Shown: one piece after another, positions 8,244 through 15,236 of the stretch | How the letters are laid out: every line of letters starts with the position of its first letter | Numbering within the stretch: position 1 is the stretch's first letter | DNA from: CAYMSF01 sp964392985 | GTDB lineage: Bacteria > Verrucomicrobiota > Lentisphaeria > Victivallales > Victivallaceae | Assembly (NCBI GenBank): GCA_964392985.1 | Contig: CAYMSF010000047.1 | Location: 1-32,570, forward strand | Length of the DNA: 32,570 nt | Direction of reading: 5' to 3' | Position numbers and translations under genes: made by a program | The notes under the pieces: model-generated | Databases searched by the model: none | The model's input: only the letters and a program-made list of their open reading frames with translations | What the model was told of the DNA's origin: nothing

Positions 8244-9242
8244 ATGCCGGTGAACAAGAAACAACTCCAGCGCCTGAAAAGATTAGTCGGGCAATTGAAA
8301 GAGAATCGTTACCCGAATTGCAAAAGTTTTGCGGAAGAATTACGCGAGGCAGACCTCACTGAAAACCTCGATATAATTTGCTGCCGCAAAACTATTTTAC
8401 GCGATATCAAAGTGCTGAAGGATGAGTTTAAAGCGCCAATCAAATTTGATGTCAAAGAAAACGGTTACCACCTCACCCATAAAGGCTGGGATTTTGACCT
8501 GCCGCAACTGCTGAGTGATTCCGAAATGCTTGCTGCAGTCCTGGGGGCACGCCTGTCAGAAGAAATTTTCCCTGAACCGCTCCGCAGCGAAATCAGAGAA
8601 GCGGTTGACAGTCAACTCACGGGTAACAACCCCGACTTCCTTGATTCGGCGCAAATCAACTCGCTCATTGTCGTGCCACGCCTGATGATTGCAATCAATG
8701 CAGATATTTTTATGCGGGTATTCAAGGCATGGCAGGAACACAACGGCCTCAATATTACTTATGAAGATACTGAGGGAACAATAACTGAACGCCTGATTGA
8801 ACCGCATATTTTTGCTTTTTATGATCAGGCCTGGTACGTCAAAGGTTGGTGCCGTTTACGCAATGAAGTTCGCTCATTTGCCATCCACCGCATCCTTAAA
8901 GCTGAACCAACCAGACTCTCCTTTGAACCTGACCGGGAACTTATCAACCGCACCCGCAAAGGCAATTTTCTTGAATATAAAAAAATCATGAATATCGAAA
9001 TTGTCTGCGCAAATGAACTGAAAAGCTTTATCGAAGCAAAACCATTCCACGAAGCTCAAAAAATTAAACCTTATGACGCTGAAAACATCCTGCTTACCAT
9101 CCCCGCCGCCCCTGAACATGAAATCGTTAAATGGGTTATGTACCAATCCGGCAAGGCAAAACTGATCAACCCTCCCGCTCTCATGCAGAAAATTCATCAA
9201 AATTCAATAATTTTAGCAAAAATGCATACCACTTTGTCATGA
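8244..9242 (+). CDS. WYL-domain transcriptional regulator
   Basis: This 332-residue protein begins with a winged helix-turn-helix (residues about 5-65; RLKRLVGQLKENRYPNCKSF, then TILRDIKVLKDEF as the recognition region). A WYL ligand-sensing domain follows at about 145-225, with AWYVKGWCRLRNEVRSFAIHRI covering the family W-Y-hydrophobic signature. A WCX-type C-terminal region (ENILLTIPAAPEHEIVKWVM) ends the protein. Proteins of this class usually bind DNA as dimers and respond to nucleic acid or nucleotide ligands. AGGAG at 8230-8234, nine bases before the ATG, supports this start. Inverted TGTCTCA half-sites just downstream of its stop are candidate targets for it, but this is only inferred from proximity. 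Which genes it controls cannot be read from the sequence. Confidence 0.85.
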   Translation: MPVNKKQLQRLKRLVGQLKENRYPNCKSFAEELREADLTENLDIICCRKTILRDIKVLKDEFKAPIKFDVKENGYHLTHKGWDFDLPQLLSDSEMLAAVLGARLSEEIFPEPLRSEIREAVDSQLTGNNPDFLDSAQINSLIVVPRLMIAINADIFMRVFKAWQEHNGLNITYEDTEGTITERLIEPHIFAFYDQAWYVKGWCRLRNEVRSFAIHRILKAEPTRLSFEPDRELINRTRKGNFLEYKKIMNIEIVCANELKSFIEAKPFHEAQKIKPYDAENILLTIPAAPEHEIVKWVMYQSGKAKLINPPALMQKIHQNSIILAKMHTTLS

Positions 9243-9254
9243 TGGGACACAAAA

Positions 9255-9292
9255 TGTCTCACCGTCTATGCTATAGTTTAGGCAATGAGACA
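9255..9292 (+). promoter_or_regulatory. Extended -10 promoter flanked by inverted half-sites
   Basis: TGTCTCA (9255-9261) and its exact inverse TGAGACA (9286-9292) flank TGCTATAGT (9269-9277), which matches an extended -10 element. A related GGGACACAAAATG (9244-9256) resembles GAGACAAAAATG (9287-9298) as a near direct repeat. The layout, with repeats on both sides of the -10, fits a repressor operator for the small exported protein gene at 9355. The adjacent WYL protein is the obvious candidate binder. Both points are inferences. Confidence 0.4.
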
Positions 9293-9354
9293 AAAATGCA
9301 GGTTACTTTGTGACGACTCCTTGATGTCAGTAACAAATAAAATCGGAGGCGGAG

Positions 9355-9744
9355 ATGTTCAATATAAAATCTTTAGTTTTTACACTGTTGACAGTAACGC
9401 TGATTAACGTGAACGCCGAATCAACATCGCAACAGAAAAAAGATGATGCTGACAGCAAACGACGTGCCTATGAAAACAACAAAAAAAAAAGTAAAAAGCA
9501 ATATCCTGATACTTTCGATGCCAATGACGCCGGCAATCAGAATGATAAAGACTATATTTTAACGGACCAAACACCCCCGCATGACTGGAGCAAACCCGCC
9601 CCGCCATGGCGTGATGTCAAATGTGATAAATGTAACGGTACCGGCATCATCAAAGAAGTAGTCGGCAATAAAGATCCGCAACTTAAAATTAAAATATGCA
9701 AAACCTGTAGCGGCAAGGGCACGCTAGGCAAAACTAAAAATTAA
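9355..9744 (+). CDS. Small exported protein with DnaJ-type zinc finger
   Basis: This 129-residue protein has an N-terminal signal peptide (residues 1-21, ending near VNAES), a lysine-rich linker (KKKSKKQ at about 43-49) and a C-terminal pair of CxxCxGxG motifs: C90/C93 followed by NGTG, and C115/C118 followed by SGKG. In DnaJ such pairs bind one zinc ion and help hold unfolded protein. DnaJ itself has four motifs and a J domain, so this is only half a finger and there is no J domain. GGAGG upstream at about 9345 supports the start. A run of ten A at 9481-9490 lies inside the gene. The family is not recognised; an envelope role in protein or redox handling is conceivable but unproven. Confidence 0.72.
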   Translation: MFNIKSLVFTLLTVTLINVNAESTSQQKKDDADSKRRAYENNKKKSKKQYPDTFDANDAGNQNDKDYILTDQTPPHDWSKPAPPWRDVKCDKCNGTGIIKEVVGNKDPQLKIKICKTCSGKGTLGKTKN

Positions 9745-9759
9745 ATAGAAAATTTGAAA

Positions 9760-9773
9760 AGTAAACGTTTACT
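9760..9773. promoter_or_regulatory. 14-bp perfect palindrome, LacI-family-like operator
   Basis: AGTAAACGTTTACT reads the same on both strands and has the AAACGTTT core common to LacI/PurR/CcpA-type operators. It lies 94 bases upstream of the UDG-like gene and 16 bases after the zinc-finger protein gene. No LacI-type regulator is encoded in the window. Confidence 0.4.
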
Positions 9774-9778
9774 GTTGA

Positions 9779-9812
9779 ATGTGGACAACCTGGGAACAGA
9801 ACGCATCCACAT
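9779..9812 (+). terminator. Weak hairpin, possible terminator or regulatory loop
   Basis: ATGTGGA (9779-9785) pairs with TCCACAT (9806-9812) across a 20-base loop and is followed by ATTTTTAC. It could end transcription of the preceding gene, but the loop is long and the stem AT-rich. The arms resemble DnaA boxes (TGTGGACAA compared with TGTGGATAA); with only two such sites this is not an origin. Confidence 0.25.
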
Positions 9813-9815
9813 ATT

Positions 9816-9845
9816 TTTACACAAAACGGTTTTGCAATCTTAAAT
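9816..9845 (+). promoter_or_regulatory. Candidate promoter with a palindrome in its spacer
   Basis: TTTACA (9816-9821) and TTAAAT (9840-9845) are separated by 18 bases. The spacer contains CAAAACGGTTTTG (9822-9834), a palindrome around a single central base. A protein bound there would block RNA polymerase. The element lies 22 bases before the UDG-like gene start. Confidence 0.35.
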
Positions 9846-9866
9846 ACATAAACTAAAGAGGGAATC

Positions 9867-10976
9867 ATGGAACTTTCGCTGGAAAAGATTATCGCGGGAT
9901 TCAACAATGTCGTCGGGTGTGAACGCTGTTCCGTCTCAGATGTTCACCGGGACACGTTTTTCAATCTCCCGCAACCTGGATTCATCGGAAAAAACTATGC
10001 CAAACATCAAATTGTCTTAATTGGTCAAAATCCCGGAGCATCGCCTGACCGCTTCTCTGATGAAGACAAATTATATGCCGATCTTTTACTAAAACTACAC
10101 AAAGAACAAAATTCTGCCACATATTCGACCCTGTATGCATTCTTATTAGATTTTATGAAAAAGTGGCAGGTAACAAAATATTTCCCGATAGATGAATGCA
10201 ATTTGGGGTTGGAAGATATTGCATACTTCAATCTGGTAAGATGCCGCACCAGGAATAATGCCACTCCATCACAGAATGTTACCCAAACCTGTATGCAGCA
10301 TTCTTTAAACTGGATAGAAATGCTATCACCGCGCGTTGTCGTTTGTATCGGCAAACATTCGTACGACCGGATCAGCTATGAATTGGGAAAACGCGGTATC
10401 CCTTGTTGTTTCACCAATCGTGCCCGTTCTCTCGATAACAGTGCGCGCCAGATTGATCGAAACAACGCCGCCAATTTCGTCAATAACATTTTGGGCAGTC
10501 CAAATGTCAAAACCATAAAAGAGGAGTTCAAAAAAATGTCAGAAGTCGAAGCCACAAAAACCGTAGTACCGTGCGTCATCGTCACCACCAGTCAGTTAAT
10601 AAAATTGCCTAAAACCACATCACTTCAAGTTACCAATAAAGCGTTGATGGTGAAAAGTAATGAGCAGTTTTCATCTCTTGGAGAATCCCAATTTCGCCAG
10701 ATACTAAAAACACTTGGGTTTGTCGGCGATATTGCAGTAACTAAGGTACTTAAACACAGGGATCCGGTTCCAAGTATTTATTTTAACAGTAACAGAGAGC
10801 ATAAAATATTTTTTACCGCCAAAGAAAGTGATTTGTCACGTTTTAATCCGAGTCTTTGGATAAGAGTAGAAGGTCGGATGCAGATCAAAGACAAAGATTT
10901 AAAACCCGGAAAAATAAACTTAGTTCCCAAACTAGGCAAGGAAGAAGAGGCGTTCAAAAGTCTACTTGGAAAATAA
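9867..10976 (+). CDS. 4Fe-4S uracil-DNA-glycosylase-like protein with extra C-terminal domain
   Basis: The N-terminal half of this 369-residue protein (residues about 10-208) matches the UDG superfamily. It has an iron-sulfur ligand pattern like family 4 enzymes: C18 and C21 (CERC), then C126 and C142 exactly 15 residues apart (VRCRTRNN...TQTC). Motif 1 is GQNPG (53-57), where family 4 has GEAPG. The second catalytic motif, HPS, is not seen; NRARSLDN stands roughly where it would be. Glycosylase activity is therefore uncertain. Residues about 220-369 form a second region I do not recognise. At 10521-10526 GAGGAG precedes an in-frame ATG (10536, residue M224) with ideal spacing, so the C-terminal part may also be made as a separate 146-residue protein. 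Upstream DNA carries several palindromes. Confidence 0.65.
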   Translation: MELSLEKIIAGFNNVVGCERCSVSDVHRDTFFNLPQPGFIGKNYAKHQIVLIGQNPGASPDRFSDEDKLYADLLLKLHKEQNSATYSTLYAFLLDFMKKWQVTKYFPIDECNLGLEDIAYFNLVRCRTRNNATPSQNVTQTCMQHSLNWIEMLSPRVVVCIGKHSYDRISYELGKRGIPCCFTNRARSLDNSARQIDRNNAANFVNNILGSPNVKTIKEEFKKMSEVEATKTVVPCVIVTTSQLIKLPKTTSLQVTNKALMVKSNEQFSSLGESQFRQILKTLGFVGDIAVTKVLKHRDPVPSIYFNSNREHKIFFTAKESDLSRFNPSLWIRVEGRMQIKDKDLKPGKINLVPKLGKEEEAFKSLLGK

Positions 10977-10981
10977 TCGTA

Positions 10982-11015
10982 AAATGGCAAACCTTGAATC
11001 GTCAAGGTTTGCCAT
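10982..11015. terminator. Long perfect hairpin after the UDG-like gene
   Basis: AATGGCAAACCTTGA (10982-10996) and its exact inverse (11001-11015) form a 15-bp stem with a four-base ATCG loop, five bases after the stop at 10976. No T-run follows on the plus strand, so it is not a textbook intrinsic terminator. It may stop transcription or protect the 3' end of the mRNA. Confidence 0.5.
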
Positions 11016-11022
11016 TAAATAA

Positions 11023-11053
11023 GCGCTGTTCTACCTCCAGAGGAAACAGCATT
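11023..11053 (+). terminator. Second hairpin followed by short T-run
   Basis: GCTGTT (11023-11028) pairs with AACAGC (11043-11048), and inside it CCTC (11032-11035) pairs with GAGG (11038-11041). ATTTT follows. It lies only eight bases after the preceding long hairpin, and the two could work together as a tandem terminator. Confidence 0.45.
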
Positions 11054-11091
11054 TTGGTAGCAGAATAAACTTACAGCAACAGGAGTCAGTT

Positions 11092-11496
11092 ATGGATATA
11101 GTTACTGGAATTATTGCCTATATCCTGGCAGTAATGTTCAAAATTCTCCTGTTTGCAACAATCGTTGTATTCGTTGCGACGTTGCTGCTATTCCTTTTCT
11201 TTTATCTGTTTGCCAAAACATTTAACTACTTAAATGACATGGTGTATCCTTCGAAATGTGAAAAGCCGGCAGATAATATTGACAGCATCGTGCCGCCATC
11301 AAATCTGACCAGTTCCACTGACTTCAGTGAGTCCGACGCTCCATTCTGGCTGAAAGATGATAACGAAACTGATGATGACTTTAATATGGAAAGCATGAAT
11401 GGTTATCCCGGCGGGTATGGCGACCAACAGATGTTTGAAGACGAAGAGGATTTTCAGGACATGGATTATGGCTACATTGATAAAGAGGAGAAATAA
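11092..11496 (+). CDS. Small membrane protein with acidic C-terminal tail
   Basis: This 134-residue protein is not recognised. Residues about 5-50 are strongly hydrophobic (IIAYILAVMFKILLF and VVFVATLLLFLFFYLF) and form one or two membrane spans. The rest is hydrophilic and very acidic, with short tracts such as DDNETDDDF, EDEEDFQDMD and a GYPGGYGDQQ stretch. AGGAG about nine bases before the ATG supports the start. It stands alone between the tandem hairpins and a convergent minus-strand gene. The acidic tail might bind cations or a basic partner, but no function can be assigned. Confidence 0.65.
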   Translation: MDIVTGIIAYILAVMFKILLFATIVVFVATLLLFLFFYLFAKTFNYLNDMVYPSKCEKPADNIDSIVPPSNLTSSTDFSESDAPFWLKDDNETDDDFNMESMNGYPGGYGDQQMFEDEEDFQDMDYGYIDKEEK

Positions 11497-11600
11497 CGTA
11501 ATCACCGTCTGTTGTGATAACATGGTTAGGTAATTAGAAAATACCCCAAACTTATAATCCATGATTACAGTCTTAACTACTAAACTGGAAGTATTGACTT

Positions 11601-12304
11601 TTATATTTTTGTTTGGACTGGTTCAGATATTTTTTCCGGGAAACGTTTATCCGCAAAGTCAATTATGGCGTAAGTAAAAACACAAATCCCGAACATTTCC
11701 AATGTTTCCTCAACCATTACCAAAAGAACATAAGGCAGATTCATCCAATGCCCGGCCTGGTCAATCGGACCTTCTAACAGCTCAAAGCCAATCGCTGCTC
11801 CAACATAGATTGCACCCGCGAGAATAAAAAGATTGCGGGTTCTAGTCGGCAGATACTGGAAGACAAACTTCAAATAAACAAACCCCATAATGATTAACGC
11901 CAATCCTGCCGGTATAACCCATGAATAATAGAGAATGCCGCTGGTATTCAATAAATCATGAGTAGGCGCCATGGCTTTTTCGTGGAGTTCAAACGATTCA
12001 TCCAGGCAAAGATAGAAAAATGCCAAAGACAATAACGCCCAAAGCCACTTATACTTATCTCCCTCTTTGAACATTTTTTTGCTGACGCAGTAGAGCAGCA
12101 ATGACGCATATAACAAGAGCAGACCTGACCAGTATGAGGAATATTATATTCATACTCCATATTAAACAGGCGTAATAAAGGATTGTTTTTCTCCACATGA
12201 AGTCCATATTGTGCAATCATGGAAACAATATGAAGCGTCAACATCACCCCGATTATGCTCAAGGTAACCCTGAATGACCCTCTGGCGGAAATTTCAAATT
12301 TCAT
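11601..12304 (-). pseudogene. Multi-pass membrane protein gene broken by a one-base frameshift
   Basis: Two minus-strand frames together make one membrane protein of about 234 residues. The first part starts at 12304 behind AAGGGA and runs MKFEISARG... to MEYEYNIP. The second part continues as YWSGLLLLYASLLL and ends at 11601. Reading on from NIP needs one extra base between 12136 and 12137; with an A there the join reads NIPTYWSG, which looks natural. The protein has about six hydrophobic segments and a conserved-looking LCLDESFELHEK loop. I recall similar IPTW/LSLDE-type membrane proteins of unknown function in other bacteria, but I cannot name the family. The break could be real or a sequencing error. 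Confidence 0.65.
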
Positions 12305-12491
12305 TTATTCCCTTAAATTGCAGAACTGTCATATTGTTACTTAATTTTAAAATGAATGGATAAACCATTACCAACGCAAGACGTTATCATAAAATACTTT
12401 ATCAATTTAATGGTTTCAATATTCTTACTGAAATTGTTAGAATATGATTAGAAGTTATTCGCCGACGGTTAATAAGTTGCATTCAATAATT

Positions 12492-12521
12492 TTGGAATTA
12501 CTTTATTCTCAAAGCTAGAAT
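12492..12521 (+). promoter_or_regulatory. Possible promoter of the secreted protein gene at 12570
   Basis: TTGGAA (12492-12497) and TAGAAT (12516-12521, 5/6) are spaced by 18 bases in the 265-base divergent intergenic region 12305-12569. Nothing else clear was seen there. Confidence 0.28.
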
Positions 12522-12569
12522 AAGTTCATGAACAATTTTAATCACCAACTTGAACAATAAGGTAATGCA

Positions 12570-13154
12570 ATGAAAAAATGGTTGACTCTGATGTTGTCCG
12601 TTGCCACAGTAGCCGCTATGGCACAAAAATGCGAAGTACGAATTGATCTTGACGGCTCCAGGGAACAGATTCCACTGAAACCGGTTTACACCCAGGATGC
12701 GGTAATGGAAAATCCGGAATGGATGGGTAAAAATAAGGACTACTGTCTGGTCATTACCTCAAAAAACGTTGATGAAAACTGGCGTGAATTCGCCTTTATA
12801 TTCACACCTGAAAAAGATGGCAATGTCAAGTTGACTCTCCGTGGTCCATGGTATAAACCGGCAGGCGCAAAAAAAGTTCTGCCGATATGGGTGGCTTATG
12901 ATGCGTTGCAAGTCATCAATGCCAAATGTGAAAATCCGGACTTTGAACTGCTCAGCGTAAATGGCGTAATGGCCGGATGGACCGGCGATAATAAAAACGT
13001 CATCAGAGATGCCACCGATGCACGTTCCGGCAAAACCTATATCAAAGTTACTTTCGAATCATCATTTTCTCAGGAAATAACGGTAACGAAAGATCGTCAG
13101 GTAACCATCAAATTCAGTGTCAGAACGATTGGCAAAGACGGCATAATCGAATAA
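12570..13154 (+). CDS. Secreted protein of unknown function, beta-sandwich-like
   Basis: This 194-residue protein has a clear signal peptide (residues 1-18, MKKWLTLMLSVATVAAMA, cut before QKC). The mature part alternates short hydrophobic and polar stretches (FAFIFTPEKDGNVKLTLRGPW; VTFESSFSQEITVTKDRQVT), as in a beta-sandwich or carbohydrate-binding-module-like fold. It contains three cysteines in the mature part and no catalytic motif that I recognise. A carbohydrate-binding or structural envelope role is a guess based on the strand pattern. The gene stands alone and ends in a strong terminator at 13193-13220. Confidence 0.65.
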   Translation: MKKWLTLMLSVATVAAMAQKCEVRIDLDGSREQIPLKPVYTQDAVMENPEWMGKNKDYCLVITSKNVDENWREFAFIFTPEKDGNVKLTLRGPWYKPAGAKKVLPIWVAYDALQVINAKCENPDFELLSVNGVMAGWTGDNKNVIRDATDARSGKTYIKVTFESSFSQEITVTKDRQVTIKFSVRTIGKDGIIE

Positions 13155-13192
13155 CAAGCAGTCGTCAGCTGTAACTTGTCTAAAATATACTC

Positions 13193-13220
13193 AAAGCGGC
13201 GCAGATGCGCCGCTTTTTTT
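13193..13220 (+). terminator. Rho-independent terminator
   Basis: AAAGCGGCGC (13193-13202) pairs perfectly with GCGCCGCTTT (13207-13216) across a four-base loop, followed by a run of T to 13220. This is a textbook intrinsic terminator 38 bases after the stop of the secreted protein gene. Confidence 0.92.
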
Positions 13221-13398
13221 ATCACATTTATAAGTAAAACGTCAAACTCGCATCTAACAACCTCTATATCGCCCGTTAAGTAATATTCATTCTTTGACTA
13301 CAAACAGTTACAAAGTGATGGGTTCACGGATTTGACTTTTGCGGATTTGGCAATACCTTTTGAATGAGTTTTTTGCAATATAAGTAACAGGATGGCAA

Positions 13399-13914
13399 AT
13401 GAACAGTAAACCGTTATGGGCGCCATGGCGCATTGAATTTATTCGAGCCCCGAAAGAAGAGCGTTGTTTCCTCTGCGGTAATGAGACCGCGCAACCGGGT
13501 TCAATAGAAGAAAATCTTATTGTCTATCGCGGTAAAAACGCCTTTGTGATTCTGAATCGTTTCCCCTATAATTCCGGTCATCTGATGATTGCGCCGTATC
13601 GCCATATCGGAGATATTGCGGAATTGACGACAGAGGAACAACATGAGATTATGGATTTATGCGTGTACAGCAAAACGGTTCTGCAACGGTTGCTCTATCC
13701 GCATGGTTTCAATATCGGCTTTAATCTTGGCACGGCGGCAGGGGCTGGCTTAGCCGATCATCTGCATCTGCATATCGTTCCCCGGTGGAATGGTGACACT
13801 AATTTCATGCCGGTAATCAGTGATACGCGCTGTGTTCCGGAAGCGCTCAATGACACCGCAATCCTGATTAGAGAAAACTGGGACAAAATTGAACAACGGC
13901 AAAGCAAAACATAG
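13399..13914 (+). CDS. HIT-family nucleotide hydrolase/phosphorylase (Ap4A type)
   Basis: This 171-residue cytoplasmic protein has the histidine triad HLHLH at H121/H123/H125 inside GAGLADHLHLHIVPRW. The middle histidine-proximal region forms the nucleotide-binding and catalytic site that attacks the alpha-phosphate of dinucleoside polyphosphates. The N-terminal CFLC (C23, C26) is a zinc-type pair, and the WNGDTNFMPV stretch after the triad is typical of the Ap4A phosphorylase/hydrolase branch (Rv2613c-like). The start at 13399 has an AGGA sequence about eight bases upstream. Only eight bases separate it from the next gene, so the two are probably cotranscribed. Whether it is a phosphorylase or a hydrolase cannot be told from sequence alone. 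Confidence 0.87.
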   Translation: MNSKPLWAPWRIEFIRAPKEERCFLCGNETAQPGSIEENLIVYRGKNAFVILNRFPYNSGHLMIAPYRHIGDIAELTTEEQHEIMDLCVYSKTVLQRLLYPHGFNIGFNLGTAAGAGLADHLHLHIVPRWNGDTNFMPVISDTRCVPEALNDTAILIRENWDKIEQRQSKT

Positions 13915-13922
13915 GCAGTTTT

Positions 13923-15140
13923 ATGGATTTTATCATTAAGGACATCAACGATAAAGAACATGGCCCGATTGATTTGGATACACTGAAAAAGTGGATTGAT
14001 GAAGACCGGGTTACGAAAGACACTCCGGTACGGAATTCACTTATCCCCAGATGGAAAACCGCCGCCGATTTCGATTCCGTACAGGAAAATCTTCAGGAAC
14101 AGGAAACGCGATTGGAACAACAGTCCGATGCCATCGCTAAATCTGTATCTGCAGTAAGTTCCGTTAAATCATTTTTCAAAAAAAAGGTATCGAAAGAAAA
14201 AACTTCTTTTGCACATAAACATGAAGCGGAGAATGCGGAAGCTGGTTCACGTATTTGGGCCTTCGTTTTTGATGTCGCTTTATTGTCGCTGCTCGTTTTT
14301 CTGCCGCTATTTATTATCAGCAACTTTTACGCCAGCAGTATTGCCGCCACCGAAACCGATAGTTCCGTAAAAGAACTGCCCTTGAAAGACAACCTCTATC
14401 CCGATGCCGGCAAAGTAAGAATAAAAGACGAAAATCCCGTGACGGAAGACCAGACGCAATCTTTGCCCCCGGGCAAAAATGCACCTATAGCAACACCATC
14501 CGGCGATAAAAAACCTGCTCCGGCGGTTAATTCGAAAGCACCTGTGCAACCACCGGCAAAAGATGGCAAGGCTAAGGCAGCACCGGCGCAGACGCAGTCA
14601 TTGCCGCCAGGCGGAGTCGTTGCTCCGGCAGCGACTAATCCTGAGTTACCGGCCGCACCACCTGTTCCTGAGAAAAAAGCACCGCCGCCAACCATAGACA
14701 ATCTGAGAGCGACTAACCCGCCATCAACCAAAGCCTGTGCCTCCGCCGGTTATGAAACCGGTTCCATCTGGAAGGACGCCAGTAGCGGGATAAAGTACGT
14801 ATGTCTCAGTCCGGCGGAAAATTCCGCCCGTTGGCTTGATGTTAATAAATTGAACCATATTTACACGATTGCTGCTGCAGTTGCCATACCGATTATCATT
14901 CTTTATTTTGGAATTACGCTCGGTTACTATGCGCAGACATTTGGAATGTGGTTCTGGGGTATTTTCATAACCGGGCGCAAGCTTAATGAAGTTTACTTTT
15001 TCCGGTCATTTATATTCACAATTTTGATGATTGTTTTGGGAATTATTTCACCACTTATGGTTTATATTTTCGGTCGTGCTCCTCATGATCTCCTTGCCGG
15101 GGTCAGAATTATCAACGTCGCCGGAAAAACACCGGATTGA
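13923..15140 (+). CDS. GYF_2-domain and RDD-domain membrane protein with large insertion
   Basis: This 405-residue protein starts with a GYF_2-like domain (residues 1-50; EHGPIDLDTLKKWIDEDRV, VRNSLIPRWKTAADF). A charged linker follows, then an RDD-family membrane domain. The first span is at about 112-134, opened by R110 and D117. The other two spans are at about 312-335 and 360-383, and it ends GRAPHDLLAGVRIIN, a form of the RDD C-terminal signature. Between spans 1 and 2 lies an insertion of about 175 residues (136-311), rich in Pro and Ala, with a repeated TQSLPPG (178-184 and 224-230) and a small cysteine-containing segment (C272 and C294). The insertion presumably sits outside the membrane. 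The function of RDD proteins is mostly unknown; some are sodium/proton antiporters. Confidence 0.78.
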   Translation: MDFIIKDINDKEHGPIDLDTLKKWIDEDRVTKDTPVRNSLIPRWKTAADFDSVQENLQEQETRLEQQSDAIAKSVSAVSSVKSFFKKKVSKEKTSFAHKHEAENAEAGSRIWAFVFDVALLSLLVFLPLFIISNFYASSIAATETDSSVKELPLKDNLYPDAGKVRIKDENPVTEDQTQSLPPGKNAPIATPSGDKKPAPAVNSKAPVQPPAKDGKAKAAPAQTQSLPPGGVVAPAATNPELPAAPPVPEKKAPPPTIDNLRATNPPSTKACASAGYETGSIWKDASSGIKYVCLSPAENSARWLDVNKLNHIYTIAAAVAIPIIILYFGITLGYYAQTFGMWFWGIFITGRKLNEVYFFRSFIFTILMIVLGIISPLMVYIFGRAPHDLLAGVRIINVAGKTPD

Positions 15141-15197
15141 TCAATTACCGGTTAAAGATAATTTACCCATGTGGCGTAATGCCGGGTTATCAGTTGT

Positions 15198-15221
15198 ATA
15201 CTCTATAAGGTTGAAATTTAA
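15198..15221 (+). promoter_or_regulatory. Leader motif shared with 32480-32504, includes -10-like TATACT
   Basis: ATACTCTATARGGTTGAAA followed by TTTAA occurs here and again at the right end of the window, with 23 of 25 positions equal when one base is gapped. TATACT at 15197-15202 could be a -10 element, but no good -35 is visible. It lies directly in front of the ribosome binding site of the DAHP synthase gene. Confidence 0.35.
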
Positions 15222-15236
15222 ATTAAGGAAGATGAA

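Noticed and set aside
8126..8362. 78-residue plus-strand frame between the Ehr operon and the WYL gene
   Set aside because: It runs across the WYL promoter, ribosome binding site and first 40 codons in another frame and has no coding features.
9779..9812. DnaA boxes as part of a replication origin
   Set aside because: Only two imperfect boxes are present, with no AT-rich unwinding region or dnaA/dnaN neighbours.
14307..14731. Minus-strand frames of 80 and 111 residues opposite the RDD-protein gene
   Set aside because: They mirror the Pro/Ala-rich repeat of the real gene and give Gly-rich low-complexity peptides.
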